Assembly (NCBI GenBank): GCA_036376595.1
Contig: DASVAA010000075.1
Location: forward strand, 1 to 9,006
Direction of reading: 5' to 3'
From: SMAG-U1939 sp036376595
GTDB taxonomy: Bacteria > Chloroflexota > Ktedonobacteria > Ktedonobacterales > JADMIN01
Length of the DNA stretch: 9,006 nt
Positions 1 to 5,906 of the stretch are shown piece by piece. Position numbers and translations under genes: made by a program. Each line of letters opens with the position of its first letter. Within the stretch, counting starts at the first letter, position 1. The notes under the pieces are model-generated. The model ran no database searches. It was not told where the DNA came from and worked only from the letters and a program-made list of their open reading frames with translations.

Positions 1-1618
1 CTTTGGGGTCCTCAGAGGGTGCAGGCGAGACGGATTCGGATTGCGTAGGGGCGTCGGGTGGACGCCCGCTGCCGCCTGGGTCCGGTGGACGCCCGCCCGC
101 ATCTGGCAGGTGCCCCGCGGAGCGCCGCCGCGCGAGCCACGCGGCAATCGAGGCTTCGTTGCCCTGCGCCGTCGGGTGGTAATATTCACGGTCGCGCAGC
201 GCCTCGGGCAGATACTCCTGCGGGCGCTGCGGCGGCGGTCGCGAGGGATCGGCGGGGTCGGGCCGGCCGGCGTAGAGGTCGTGCGCGTAGGCGTAGTCCT
301 TGCCGTAGTCCAGCTCTTTCATCAGCCGCGTGGGGGCGTTGCGCAGCTGCAGCGGCACGGGATCGTTGCGCGTCATCTGCACGTCGGAGGTCGCCGCGCC
401 GTAGGCAGTGTAGAGCGCATTGCTCTTGGGTGCCGCCGCCAGATGCACCACCGCCTGGGCCAGCGCCAGCGCGCCCTCAGGCATGCCGACGAAATGCACC
501 GCCTGCTGCGCCGCCACGCAGACCAGCAGCGCCTGCGGATCGGCCATCCCCACGTCCTCGCTGGCGAAGCGGATCAGCCGCCGCACGACGTAGAGCGGGT
601 CTTCGCCGGCCTCCAGCATGCGCGCCAGCCAGTAGAGCGCCGCGTCGGGATCGGAGCCGCGCAAGGACTTGTGCAGCGCCGAGATCAGGTTGTAGTGCTC
701 CTCGCCGGCCTTGTCGTAGAGCAGCGCGCGGCGTTGCACCGCGTCCTCGACCACCGGCAGCGTGATCGCCCGCACTCCGCTCGCGTCGCGCTCGGCGACC
801 GACGCCGCCAGCTCCAGCGCATTGAGGGCCGTGCGGGCGTCGCCGTTGGCGTAGCTGGCGAGATACTCCAGCGCCTCGTCGCTGGCCGTCACGGCCGCGC
901 CGCCTGTAGGGGCGTCCGGTGGACGTCCGAGGCCGCGCTCGCCATCCACCAGCGCGCGCCGCAGCAGCGCCAGCACGTCGTCGTCCGCCAGCGCCCGCAA
1001 CGTATAGACACGGCTGCGCGAGAGCAGCGCGGCGTTGACCTCGAACGAGGGATTCTCGGTCGTCGCGCCGATCAGCGTGACGGTGCCGCGCTCGACGTGC
1101 GGCAGGATGGCATCCTGCTGCGACTTGGAGAAGCGGTGGATCTCGTCAATGAAGAGGATCGTGCGCTGGCCGGTAGCGCGCAGCAGCTTGGCCGCGTCGT
1201 CCACTACGCGGCGCAGGTCGGCCACCCCGGCGGTGACGGCGCTCAGCGCCACGAAGCGTGCCTGGGTGCCGCGCGCGATCACGCTGGCGAGCGTCGTTTT
1301 GCCGCTGCCCGGCGGACCCCACAGGATCAGCGACGGCACGCGGTCGGCCTCGATGCCACGGCGCAGCGCCTTGCCAGGAGCGACCAGGTGTTCCTGGCCG
1401 AGGATCTCGTCGAGTGTGCGCGGGCGCATGCGGTCGGCCAGTGGCCGCGCCGCTTCGGGCACCTGGCCCTCGCCACCCACGCCACTACTCCCTGCTGCCC
1501 GCGCGGACCTTGTGCGTCCGCCAGCGGCTGTAACCTGCCCGGCCGGCACCGGCTCGCCAAAGAGCGTCGTCTGCTGCGTCTGCGTCTGCGTGTCATCTTC
1601 GTCGCGGTCGTCGCTCAC
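1..1618 (-). CDS. rarA: RarA/MgsA-type replication-associated AAA+ ATPase (3' end cut by window)
   Basis: This is the RarA (MgsA, Mgs1/WRNIP1) family, which acts at stalled replication forks with SSB and the replisome. The frame is open from GTG at 1618 to the left edge (539 codons, no stop). Visible motifs are Walker A GPPGSGKT (residues 101-108), Walker B ILFIDEIH (154-161), sensor-1 GATTENPSF (184-192), an SRSR arginine-finger region (200-203), and the C-terminal tetramerisation domain with NLISALHKSLRGSDPDAALY (310-329) and SEDVGMADP (353-361). The conserved body ends near residue 500. The protein is longer than the usual roughly 440 residues because of three additions: an acidic, Gln/Thr-rich N-terminus with a QTTLF motif (16-20) and a Gly/Ala linker (about 24-56), a GRPPDAPT insert (231-238), and a Pro/Gly-rich tail (from about 503). 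The start is supported by GGAGG nine bases upstream. The gene is divergent from the DUF1206 gene. Identity is very secure; the true C-terminus is unseen. Confidence 0.96.
   Translation of the reverse strand, partial: MSDDRDEDDTQTQTQQTTLFGEPVPAGQVTAAGGRTRSARAAGSSGVGGEGQVPEAARPLADRMRPRTLDEILGQEHLVAPGKALRRGIEADRVPSLILWGPPGSGKTTLASVIARGTQARFVALSAVTAGVADLRRVVDDAAKLLRATGQRTILFIDEIHRFSKSQQDAILPHVERGTVTLIGATTENPSFEVNAALLSRSRVYTLRALADDDVLALLRRALVDGERGLGRPPDAPTGGAAVTASDEALEYLASYANGDARTALNALELAASVAERDASGVRAITLPVVEDAVQRRALLYDKAGEEHYNLISALHKSLRGSDPDAALYWLARMLEAGEDPLYVVRRLIRFASEDVGMADPQALLVCVAAQQAVHFVGMPEGALALAQAVVHLAAAPKSNALYTAYGAATSDVQMTRNDPVPLQLRNAPTRLMKELDYGKDYAYAHDLYAGRPDPADPSRPPPQRPQEYLPEALRDREYYHPTAQGNEASIAAWLARRRSAGHLPDAGGRPPDPGGSGRPPDAPTQSESVSPAPSEDPK
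45..68 (+). repeat. 24-bp palindromic repeat inside rarA, copy A
   Basis: The unit begins GTAGGGGCGTC and ends GGTGGACGCCCG, and GGCGTC can pair with GACGCC around a short loop. It matches the copy at 906-929 in 22 of 24 positions. On the rarA strand it encodes GRPPDAPT in the C-terminal tail, so it is in frame and tolerated. The form resembles REP-like dispersed repeats that can spread into genes. Confidence 0.75.
77..97 (+). repeat. Partial copy of the rarA palindromic repeat, copy B
   Basis: This shorter copy contains GTCCGGTGGACGCCCG, the same right half as copies A and C, but lacks the GTAGGGGC left end. It lies nine bases after copy A and encodes GRPPDPGG on the rarA strand. It is either a decayed second insertion or a local duplication. 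Confidence 0.6.
906..929 (+). repeat. 24-bp palindromic repeat inside rarA, copy C
   Basis: The unit begins GTAGGGGCGTCC and ends GGTGGACGTCCG, differing from copy A at two positions. It encodes GRPPDAPT at residues 231-238, in a variable stretch after the arginine finger and before the lid segment DEALEYLASYANGDARTALN. E. coli RarA has a different short segment here. The identical reading frame in copies A and C suggests an insertion unit that stays open in this frame. Confidence 0.75.
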
Positions 1619-1627
1619 CAAATCTCG

Positions 1628-1632
1628 CCTCC
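1628..1632 (-). promoter_or_regulatory. Ribosome binding site deciding the rarA GTG start
   Basis: GGAGG on the minus strand lies nine bases before GTG at 1618. No ATG in frame precedes the conserved domain at a similar spacing; the first in-frame ATG (residue 64) has lost the QTTLF segment. This supports the GTG as start. Confidence 0.7.
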
Positions 1633-1646
1633 GCCCTTGTGCAGGG

Positions 1647-1655
1647 AGTATAGCA
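1647..1655 (-). promoter_or_regulatory. Extended -10 promoter element for rarA
   Basis: On the minus strand the sequence reads TGC followed by TATACT, an extended -10 (TGn plus five of six TATAAT bases). No TTGACA-like -35 lies 16-18 bp upstream, which is acceptable for extended -10 promoters. The predicted start would be near 1640, giving a leader of about 20 bases that still contains the Shine-Dalgarno site. Confidence 0.45.
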
Positions 1656-1720
1656 TGCGGCGGAGCCGCTCGGCGCGCGCTCTGGCATGGTTGCTGCGCT
1701 GACGTAGCGGGCATGGCGAG

Positions 1721-1726
1721 AGGAGG
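1721..1726 (+). promoter_or_regulatory. Ribosome binding site deciding the DUF1206 gene start
   Basis: A perfect AGGAGG lies seven bases before ATG 1734. It lies inside any longer product starting at ATG 1713, so the shorter form is preferred. Confidence 0.8.
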
Positions 1727-1733
1727 CGGCCCG

Positions 1734-2648
1734 ATGGCACACTCGGATGTCCCGGCACATGCCCGCCAGGCAGGCGACCACATCCAGAACACTGCGGACG
1801 GCGTCAAGCGCGAGGCTCACCGCGCGCAACGCACAGGACGGCAGGCAGCGGCGAACCCGTGGGCAGAGGGACTGATGCGCCTGGGCTATGCCGCGAAAGG
1901 CCTGGTATACGTCATCCTGGGCGGGCTGGCGCTGGCCGCGGCGCTGGGTCGCGGTGGCGAGACGACCGACACCAAGGGTGCCGTGCGCACGCTGGCGCTC
2001 GGTCCCGCCGGCCACACCCTTCTGGTGCTGGTGGCCGTTGGTCTCTTCGGCTACGCGCTGTGGGGCATTCTGGACGCCCTGCTTGACCTCGACGGCAACG
2101 GCTCCGCGCTCAAAGGCATTGTGACGCGGGTCGGGGTGTTCGTCATCGCGCTCGGCTACATTGGGCTGGGGCTTGCCGCTCTGAACATCGGTCTGGGCAC
2201 TGGCACGGGCGGCGCCAGCTCCGACCAGGAGACACGCGACCTCACGGCACGGCTGCTGCAAGCTCCGTTCGGTGTTGTGCTCGTGGTGATCCTCGGCCTG
2301 GTGCTGCTGGGTGTCACGTGCGCGCTGGCATATCTCGCCTGGACCGCGCGGTTCATGCGGCCTGTGAAGCACGAGGAGACCAGCGCGAAGACCGAGCGCG
2401 CACTGCGCTGGCTGGGACGCGCGGGCTACGGCGCACTCGCCGTCGTTACCGCCGAGATCGGCATCTTCCTGATCGTCGCGGCGCTGCGCCGCAATGCGGG
2501 CGAGTCGCGCGGCATGGGGGCGGCGTTGGCGACGCTCGCCGCGCAACCCTACGGCCACCTGTTGCTGGGAATCGTCGCGCTCGGTCTGATCGCCTTCGGC
2601 GCCTTCTCGCTGGCCGAGGCGCGCTACCGCCGCATCAGCTCGCACTAG
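1734..2648 (+). CDS. DUF1206 integral membrane protein, three internal repeats
   Basis: A 304-residue inner-membrane protein of the DUF1206 family, whose function is not known. After a hydrophilic, positively charged N-terminus (1-42) there are three homologous units of about 75-80 residues, each with two membrane helices: about 43-118, 127-209 and 222-300. Each starts with a Gly/Tyr/Ala-rich helix (RLGYAAKGLVYVILGG in unit 1, RAGYGALAV in unit 3). It continues through a polar loop to a P-(A/F/Y)-G motif and a second helix (GPAGHTLLVLVAVG, APFGVVLVVILG, QPYGHLLLGIVALG). It ends ARYRRISSH. Six helices and this length are normal for the family. ATG 1734 is chosen because AGGAGG at 1721-1726 sits seven bases upstream; an in-frame ATG at 1713 lacks such a site. 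It is divergent from rarA and convergent with the secreted-protein gene, so probably transcribed alone. No convincing sigma-70 promoter is visible. Confidence 0.9.
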   Translation: MAHSDVPAHARQAGDHIQNTADGVKREAHRAQRTGRQAAANPWAEGLMRLGYAAKGLVYVILGGLALAAALGRGGETTDTKGAVRTLALGPAGHTLLVLVAVGLFGYALWGILDALLDLDGNGSALKGIVTRVGVFVIALGYIGLGLAALNIGLGTGTGGASSDQETRDLTARLLQAPFGVVLVVILGLVLLGVTCALAYLAWTARFMRPVKHEETSAKTERALRWLGRAGYGALAVVTAEIGIFLIVAALRRNAGESRGMGAALATLAAQPYGHLLLGIVALGLIAFGAFSLAEARYRRISSH

Positions 2649-2665
2649 GGATTGCCGAGTTGGCA

Positions 2666-2692
2666 AACGAAAGGCCCCCGGCAGCGAGGGGC
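2666..2692 (-). terminator. Possible intrinsic terminator of the secreted-protein gene
   Basis: On the minus strand, GCCCC pairs with GGGGC across a nine-base loop and is followed by CTTTCGTTT. The T-rich stretch is interrupted and the hairpin lies about 180 bases after the stop codon at 2871-2873, so the call is tentative. In the plus direction, for the DUF1206 gene, no T-run follows any hairpin here. Confidence 0.3.
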
Positions 2693-2834
2693 AGCTCGCC
2701 GTGGAGGCCTCAGCGAAGGTTCCAGCAGACGCGTGGGCGGCGGACACGTCCGCGCCTCTGCGGAAACCGCGGTCACAACCAGCGCGAGCGGCCGGCGTCC
2801 GAGTAACTCCGAGCGGAAGACGGTGCCCATCGGA

Positions 2835-2870
2835 CGCCCGCACGCTCACGACGAGATGCGGTCGTGGGCG
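2835..2870 (-). other. Bulged hairpin directly after the secreted-protein stop codon
   Basis: CACGAC (2847-2852) pairs with GTCGTG (2861-2866) across an eight-base loop. An outer GCCC/GGGC pairing is possible across an unpaired stretch on one side. It abuts the TAA at 2871-2873. No T-run follows, so it would act as a 3' stabilising or Rho-assisted end rather than a simple terminator. The rest of 2649-2870 shows no gene. Confidence 0.3.
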
Positions 2871-4163
2871 TTAGCAGCCCGTGGCCGGCTGGCGGAAGCC
2901 CGGGAACGGATTGAGGTCGCCCATCAAGGTGTAGCGTCCACCGTTCGCGGACGGGCTTTGCGTCGGCTCAGAAACGGTGTTCGGCGCCGTGCGCATGAAC
3001 CACGGCAGGAACACCTCGTCCTCGGGATGGTACGTCTTGTCGGCCCACGGATTGTTCTGCTCGAAGGTGTTCGTGCCCATCTGGAAGCCGATGCCCACCA
3101 CGGGGTCGCCGGTCTCCAGGATGCCCGTGCAGCCATACTGCGGCGCTGTCGGCGTCAGCCACGGCTCGACGGTGTTATTGACGAACGGGTCGTCCGCCCA
3201 CTCCGAGATCTCGTGCGAGAGCGCGTGGATGTCCTGCAGCGCCCAGTCAGTGGTCGGTCTGAAGATACCCGGCTGGACGTACGAGGCCCAGGCGAAGGTT
3301 TGCACCACCGCGTTGCCGTTCGAGTTGCCGCTGCCGCCACCGATGCCCACCGGCGAGGTGCCGTGGTAGCCGATCACGCAGCAGGCGAGCGGGTTGTTTG
3401 CCTCGTAGAGCATGACGCTGTTGGTCAGGTAGATCGGCAGGTGCGTCGGGTCGGCCTTGGTGTTGAGGTTCTTGATCTGCGACGACCACCAGGCGATGTC
3501 CACGTCGCCGAAGATCACGCCGCGGCCGCTCTGAAGCAGCGTGCCCTGGTTCTGTGGCACGTTGATCGTCACCGCGGGCATGACGTTGGGATGCAGGATC
3601 AGGTGATAGCTGCTGGTGCCGGTCAGGTTGAACTGCGCCCGCATCGTGGCATCTTCGAGCTGCAGCTGGTTGCCGGCGTCGCCCTGCGAGAGCACGCCGC
3701 CCGCGCCCATGCCGCCAACTGAGTTCGTCGCGTGGTTCGTCGAGCCGTAGTCGTTGGTGGTGAACTGCGGCGAGTTGAGCGTCGCCTGCAGCACGTCGTT
3801 GCCGTTGAACGTCCGGCCGCCGACGTTGACGATGATCGGTGTGATGTCAGCCTGGATCGTGACCGAGCATGCCGAGCCGGAGCAGGTGTTGGGGTTGGCG
3901 CCGACCATGTTGTAGCCGTAGGTGACGCCATTGTGCGGATCGCGCGTCGATCCCCACCAGTGGGCGACCGTGCGCGTGGTAGGCAGCACCGTCGCGCCGC
4001 CGACCGTGGTGGTCGCCGCTTTCAGTGAGGCATCGTCAATCTTTTGCGGCTGGCCGCTAGCCGCACGTGCCCCGCCGCTCTGGATAATGAATGCTGTTGC
4101 AAGCAGGGCTACTAGGGCGATGCCTGTTACGGAAAGCACCGCCGTGCGCTTGAAATGACGCAT
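2871..4163 (-). CDS. Secreted protein with HEISEW...DDP putative metal-site motif
   Basis: A 430-residue exported protein of unknown function. Residues 1-34 form a signal peptide: MRHFKR, a hydrophobic core TGIALVALLATAFII, then ARA before AS as a likely signal peptidase I site. There is no lipobox. The mature N-terminal half is rich in Asn, Gly, Thr and beta-strand patterns, and includes ADITPIIVNVGGRTF. The C-terminal half has ALSHEISEWADDPFVNN (about 314-330), followed by a C-T-G-I-L-E-T-G-D segment (345-353). I recall a similar order of SHE-(V/I)-x-E-W-x-DDP and LE-x-GDP in uncharacterised secreted bacterial proteins, and a related H-E-x-x-E arrangement in EXORDIUM-like proteins. The zinc-site role is inferred. 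Five cysteines near 94, 99, 261, 262 and 345, plus one at the C-terminus, could form disulfides outside the cell. ATG 4163 is preferred over in-frame GTG 4169, because AAAGAG lies about seven bases before it and would crowd the GTG. Transcribed alone, divergent from the sugar operon. Confidence 0.82.
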   Translation of the reverse strand: MRHFKRTAVLSVTGIALVALLATAFIIQSGGARAASGQPQKIDDASLKAATTTVGGATVLPTTRTVAHWWGSTRDPHNGVTYGYNMVGANPNTCSGSACSVTIQADITPIIVNVGGRTFNGNDVLQATLNSPQFTTNDYGSTNHATNSVGGMGAGGVLSQGDAGNQLQLEDATMRAQFNLTGTSSYHLILHPNVMPAVTINVPQNQGTLLQSGRGVIFGDVDIAWWSSQIKNLNTKADPTHLPIYLTNSVMLYEANNPLACCVIGYHGTSPVGIGGGSGNSNGNAVVQTFAWASYVQPGIFRPTTDWALQDIHALSHEISEWADDPFVNNTVEPWLTPTAPQYGCTGILETGDPVVGIGFQMGTNTFEQNNPWADKTYHPEDEVFLPWFMRTAPNTVSEPTQSPSANGGRYTLMGDLNPFPGFRQPATGC

Positions 4164-4192
4164 CAACACACTCTTTCTGTTGGAAGGGTCGA

Positions 4193-4237
4193 TCCGGCTG
4201 CGGCGCCGGACTCACGCGGCGGGCGCCGATCGCCCGC
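4193..4237 (-). other. Two tandem GC-rich hairpins in the leader of the secreted-protein gene
   Basis: Hairpin one pairs TCCGGC (4193-4198) with GCCGGA (4205-4210) around six bases. Hairpin two pairs GCGGGCG (4219-4225) with CGCCCGC (4231-4237) around five bases. They lie about 30-75 bases upstream of ATG 4163, so they would be in the mRNA leader if transcription starts further upstream. There is no T-run after them, so they are not obvious attenuator terminators. Confidence 0.45.
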
Positions 4238-4344
4238 ATCTGCGCGCCGATGACTTCGCGCTGAGAGTTGTGTCCGCCGATTCCGGCCGCGACGTGCTTC
4301 GGTGGTGAAAGCGAACGCACCGCTGCCCCTCACGCCGCGCCGGT

Positions 4345-4358
4345 GCCCCGTGTGGGGC
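4345..4358. repeat. Small intergenic hairpin GCCCC-GTGT-GGGGC
   Basis: A five-base-pair stem with a GTGT loop. Its core recurs as GCCCC-GCGT-GGGGC at 7540-7553, also between genes. Two copies are too few to prove a repeat family, and GC-rich DNA makes such hairpins by chance. Confidence 0.35.
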
Positions 4359-4416
4359 GACGATATGATGCTCCTTGGCCCTCCTTCTACCCGCAAGCCC
4401 AACCTCAGAGTTGCCA

Positions 4417-4436
4417 AGCGGTACCATGCTACCGCT
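4417..4436. promoter_or_regulatory. Near-perfect 20-bp palindrome, putative operator
   Basis: AGCGGTACCATGCTACCGCT is symmetric except for one base pair (18 of 20 positions), including a central CATG. With the preceding A it gives the half-site AAGCGGT, also present at 4593 and 4617 in the operator array of the sugar operon. Its centre is 158 bp from the centre of the first operator, close to 15 helical turns. It could be an auxiliary site for the LacI-family repressor or the operator of another regulator. Confidence 0.5.
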
Positions 4437-4545
4437 CAGTCGCGCGCGTGGCAAGCGCCTAAGCATAATAGCGTAGGGATACTGGGACTATTTGGTGATG
4501 TGGCCGCGCGTCTAAGCCTTCTTGCGCAACCTTGTGCGACGCCCC

Positions 4546-4574
4546 TTGACAGGCCGAGGACTGGCGGCTATACT
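4546..4574 (+). promoter_or_regulatory. Sigma-70-type promoter of the sugar-uptake operon
   Basis: TTGACA at 4546-4551 is a perfect -35. TATACT at 4569-4574 matches the -10 in five of six positions. The spacer is exactly 17 bp. The predicted start is near 4581, giving a leader of about 220 bases before the repressor gene. The AACCGGTT operator begins at that start point, so a bound repressor would block open-complex formation. This is the best promoter in the window. Confidence 0.85.
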
Positions 4575-4580
4575 TGCCTC

Positions 4581-4640
4581 AACCGGTTACGGAAGCGGTT
4601 GCGGCATCGGTCTCGTAAGCGGTGGCGGGATCGATGCCGC
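4581..4640. promoter_or_regulatory. LacI-type operators in a degenerate 12-bp tandem array
   Basis: Units starting at 4581, 4593, 4605 and 4617 read AACCGGTTACGG, AAGCGGTTGCGG, CATCGGTCTCGT and AAGCGGTGGCGG. A fifth, weaker unit follows at 4629. The first two contain AANCGNTT, the core of LacI/GalR-family operators with the central CG into which the hinge leucine inserts. AACCGGTT is a perfect palindrome. Their position at the predicted start of transcription, just ahead of a lacI-type gene, points to autorepression. Units three to five are weaker and may be decayed copies or low-affinity sites. Confidence 0.7.
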
Positions 4641-4801
4641 GGCCCTCCTTCCGGGTCTCATCCGCTCTCTTCTTCTTTCTGGCATCCCTGCGTCTTCTCA
4701 CGTCACGTCACACCACTTCCTTTCGCATCGGCGCGGCATGGCCCGCGTCCGCGCGGCAACCATCGAATGCGTTCGCGATCCGTTCTGTGTGGAGGGCACT
4801 C
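4641..4801 (+). other. Rest of the long leader of the repressor gene
   Basis: Nothing in this stretch looks like a gene. It is rich in C and T (for example CTCTCTTCTTCTTTCTGG near 4664-4682) and has a small TCACG repeat around 4698-4709. The frame of the repressor is open back to a GTG at 4622, but the added residues have no LacI-family counterpart. GGAGG at 4791-4795 marks the downstream ATG as the start. Confidence 0.5.
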
Positions 4802-5902
4802 ATGGCGGGCAGTGTCACCATCAACGACATCGCGCGGCTGGCCGGCGTCTCCAAGACGACGGTCTCGCGCGTCATCAATCAGAAGCCCGATGTGGACGCC
4901 GCCACGCGCAGCAAGGTGCTGCGCATCATGGACGAGCAGGGCTTCGTGCCCAGTCTCACCGCCGCTGGCCTGGCAGGTGGCCGCACCCGCCTGATCGGCG
5001 TGCTTGTCCCCTCGCTCACCTGGCCCCTGATGCCCGAGATCATGCGCGGCATCGGCGAGGTCATCGAGCAGAGTACCTACGAGCTGGTGCTCTACAGTAT
5101 CAGCCACGAGCAGGACCGTACCGCCGTGGTCGACCGTATTCTGGCCGCCCGGCTGACCGAGGGGCTGCTGGCCGTTTATCCCGGCCAGGCGACCGCCTAT
5201 CTCAGCGATCTGCACACCTCCGGCTATCCGGTGGTGATGCTCGACGACCAGGTGATCCCGACCGGCACGACCCCCTGGGTCGGCGCCGATAACCGCATCG
5301 GTGCTTACACCGCGGTGAAGCATCTCGTGCAGCTCGGCCATCGCCGCATCGCGCACATCCTGGGGCGCGCCGGCTACCAGAACTCGGTGGAGCGTTACCA
5401 GGGGTACCGCGAAGCGCTCGCCGAGGCGGGCATCTCCTTCGATCCAGCGCTGGTGGTGCAGGGAGACTTCACGGTTCCCAGCGGCAGGGCCTGTGCCGAG
5501 ACACTCTTCGCGCTGCCCGAACGACCGACGGCCATCTTCGCCGCCAACGACGACACGGCGTCGGGTGTTCTCAATGCGGCGGAGGCGGCAGGCATCCGCG
5601 TCCCAGACGATCTGGCGCTTGTCGGCTTTGACGACGCCGCTCCCGCCGCCTTCGTGCGGCCCCCGCTCACCACCGTCAAACAGCCATTCTTCGAGATGGG
5701 CCAGCGCGCCGCGACGCTGCTGCTCGACGCCGTGACCGCGCGGCGCGAGCCGATACCGAGCTGGTACACGGCTGCCAGCCGCAGCGGCACCACTGAAAAC
5801 GCCCCCATCCGCGAGTTCCTTCCGACCCGGCTCGTCGTCCGCGAGTCAAGCGGCGCGGACCGCTACGCGCTCTCTGACACGCTCTCAAGAACCACTCCGT
5901 AG
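4802..5902 (+). CDS. LacI/GalR-family transcriptional repressor
   Basis: A 366-residue cytoplasmic sugar-responsive regulator. The N-terminal helix-turn-helix is TINDIARLAGVSKTTVSRVI (residues 6-25), followed by the third helix and the hinge AAGLAGGRTR (54-63), with L57-A58 as the minor-groove inserting pair. The periplasmic-binding-protein-like effector domain starts at LIGVLVPSL (64-72). It includes LGHRRIAHI (178-186), RYQGYREALAEAG (198-210), PTAIFAANDD (242-251) and PDDLALVGFDDAAPAAFVRP (268-287). The end is LPTRLVVRES (340-349) plus a short tail. A segment around 318-337 (PSWYTAASRSGTTENAPIRE) is longer than the usual loop between the last helix and LPTxLVVRES. ATG 4802 is chosen because the HTH begins at residue 6 and GGAGG lies six bases upstream. 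It is the first gene of the operon, 253 bases before the binding-protein gene. The sugar effector cannot be read from sequence. Confidence 0.95.
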   Translation: MAGSVTINDIARLAGVSKTTVSRVINQKPDVDAATRSKVLRIMDEQGFVPSLTAAGLAGGRTRLIGVLVPSLTWPLMPEIMRGIGEVIEQSTYELVLYSISHEQDRTAVVDRILAARLTEGLLAVYPGQATAYLSDLHTSGYPVVMLDDQVIPTGTTPWVGADNRIGAYTAVKHLVQLGHRRIAHILGRAGYQNSVERYQGYREALAEAGISFDPALVVQGDFTVPSGRACAETLFALPERPTAIFAANDDTASGVLNAAEAAGIRVPDDLALVGFDDAAPAAFVRPPLTTVKQPFFEMGQRAATLLLDAVTARREPIPSWYTAASRSGTTENAPIREFLPTRLVVRESSGADRYALSDTLSRTTP

Positions 5903-5906
5903 CACC

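Larger units (their letters stand above)
4164..4545. other. Divergent intergenic region between the secreted-protein gene and the sugar operon
   Basis: No gene is supported here; open frames lack family motifs and good ribosome sites. It holds the leader hairpins (4193-4237), a small hairpin repeat (4345-4358), a 20-bp palindrome (4417-4436), and an AT-richer island near 4459-4500. That island includes ATAATAG, readable as TATTAT on the minus strand at 4465-4470. I found no matching -35, so the promoter of the secreted-protein gene is not resolved. Confidence 0.6.

Noticed and set aside
41..1702. Long open frame on the plus strand opposite rarA
   Set aside because: The translation is Arg/Ala/Gly-rich without any domain, while the minus strand encodes a complete set of RarA motifs. 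It is an antisense shadow in GC-rich DNA.
1593..2849. Open frame on the minus strand opposite the DUF1206 gene
   Set aside because: It is Arg/Gln/Ala-rich and lacks hydrophobic or domain patterns, and it would overlap the rarA start.
2649..2870. Possible RNA gene in the convergent gap
   Set aside because: I looked for a tRNA or riboswitch-like layout. There is no GGTTCGA-type T-arm, acceptor pairing or known conserved core; only short hairpins are seen.
2652..3722. Long open frame on the plus strand opposite the secreted-protein gene
   Set aside because: It is Arg/Val/His-rich with no motif. The minus strand has a signal peptide and a conserved motif in the same DNA.
4465..4470. TATTAT on the minus strand as the -10 of the secreted-protein gene
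   Set aside because: The 17-bp-spaced -35 position reads AAATAG and there is no TG extension. The leader would be about 300 bases.
4622..4801. 60-residue N-terminal extension of the repressor from GTG 4622
   Set aside because: LacI-family proteins begin with the DNA-binding helix, which starts at residue 6 from ATG 4802. A good ribosome site precedes 4802, and the extension overlaps the operator array.
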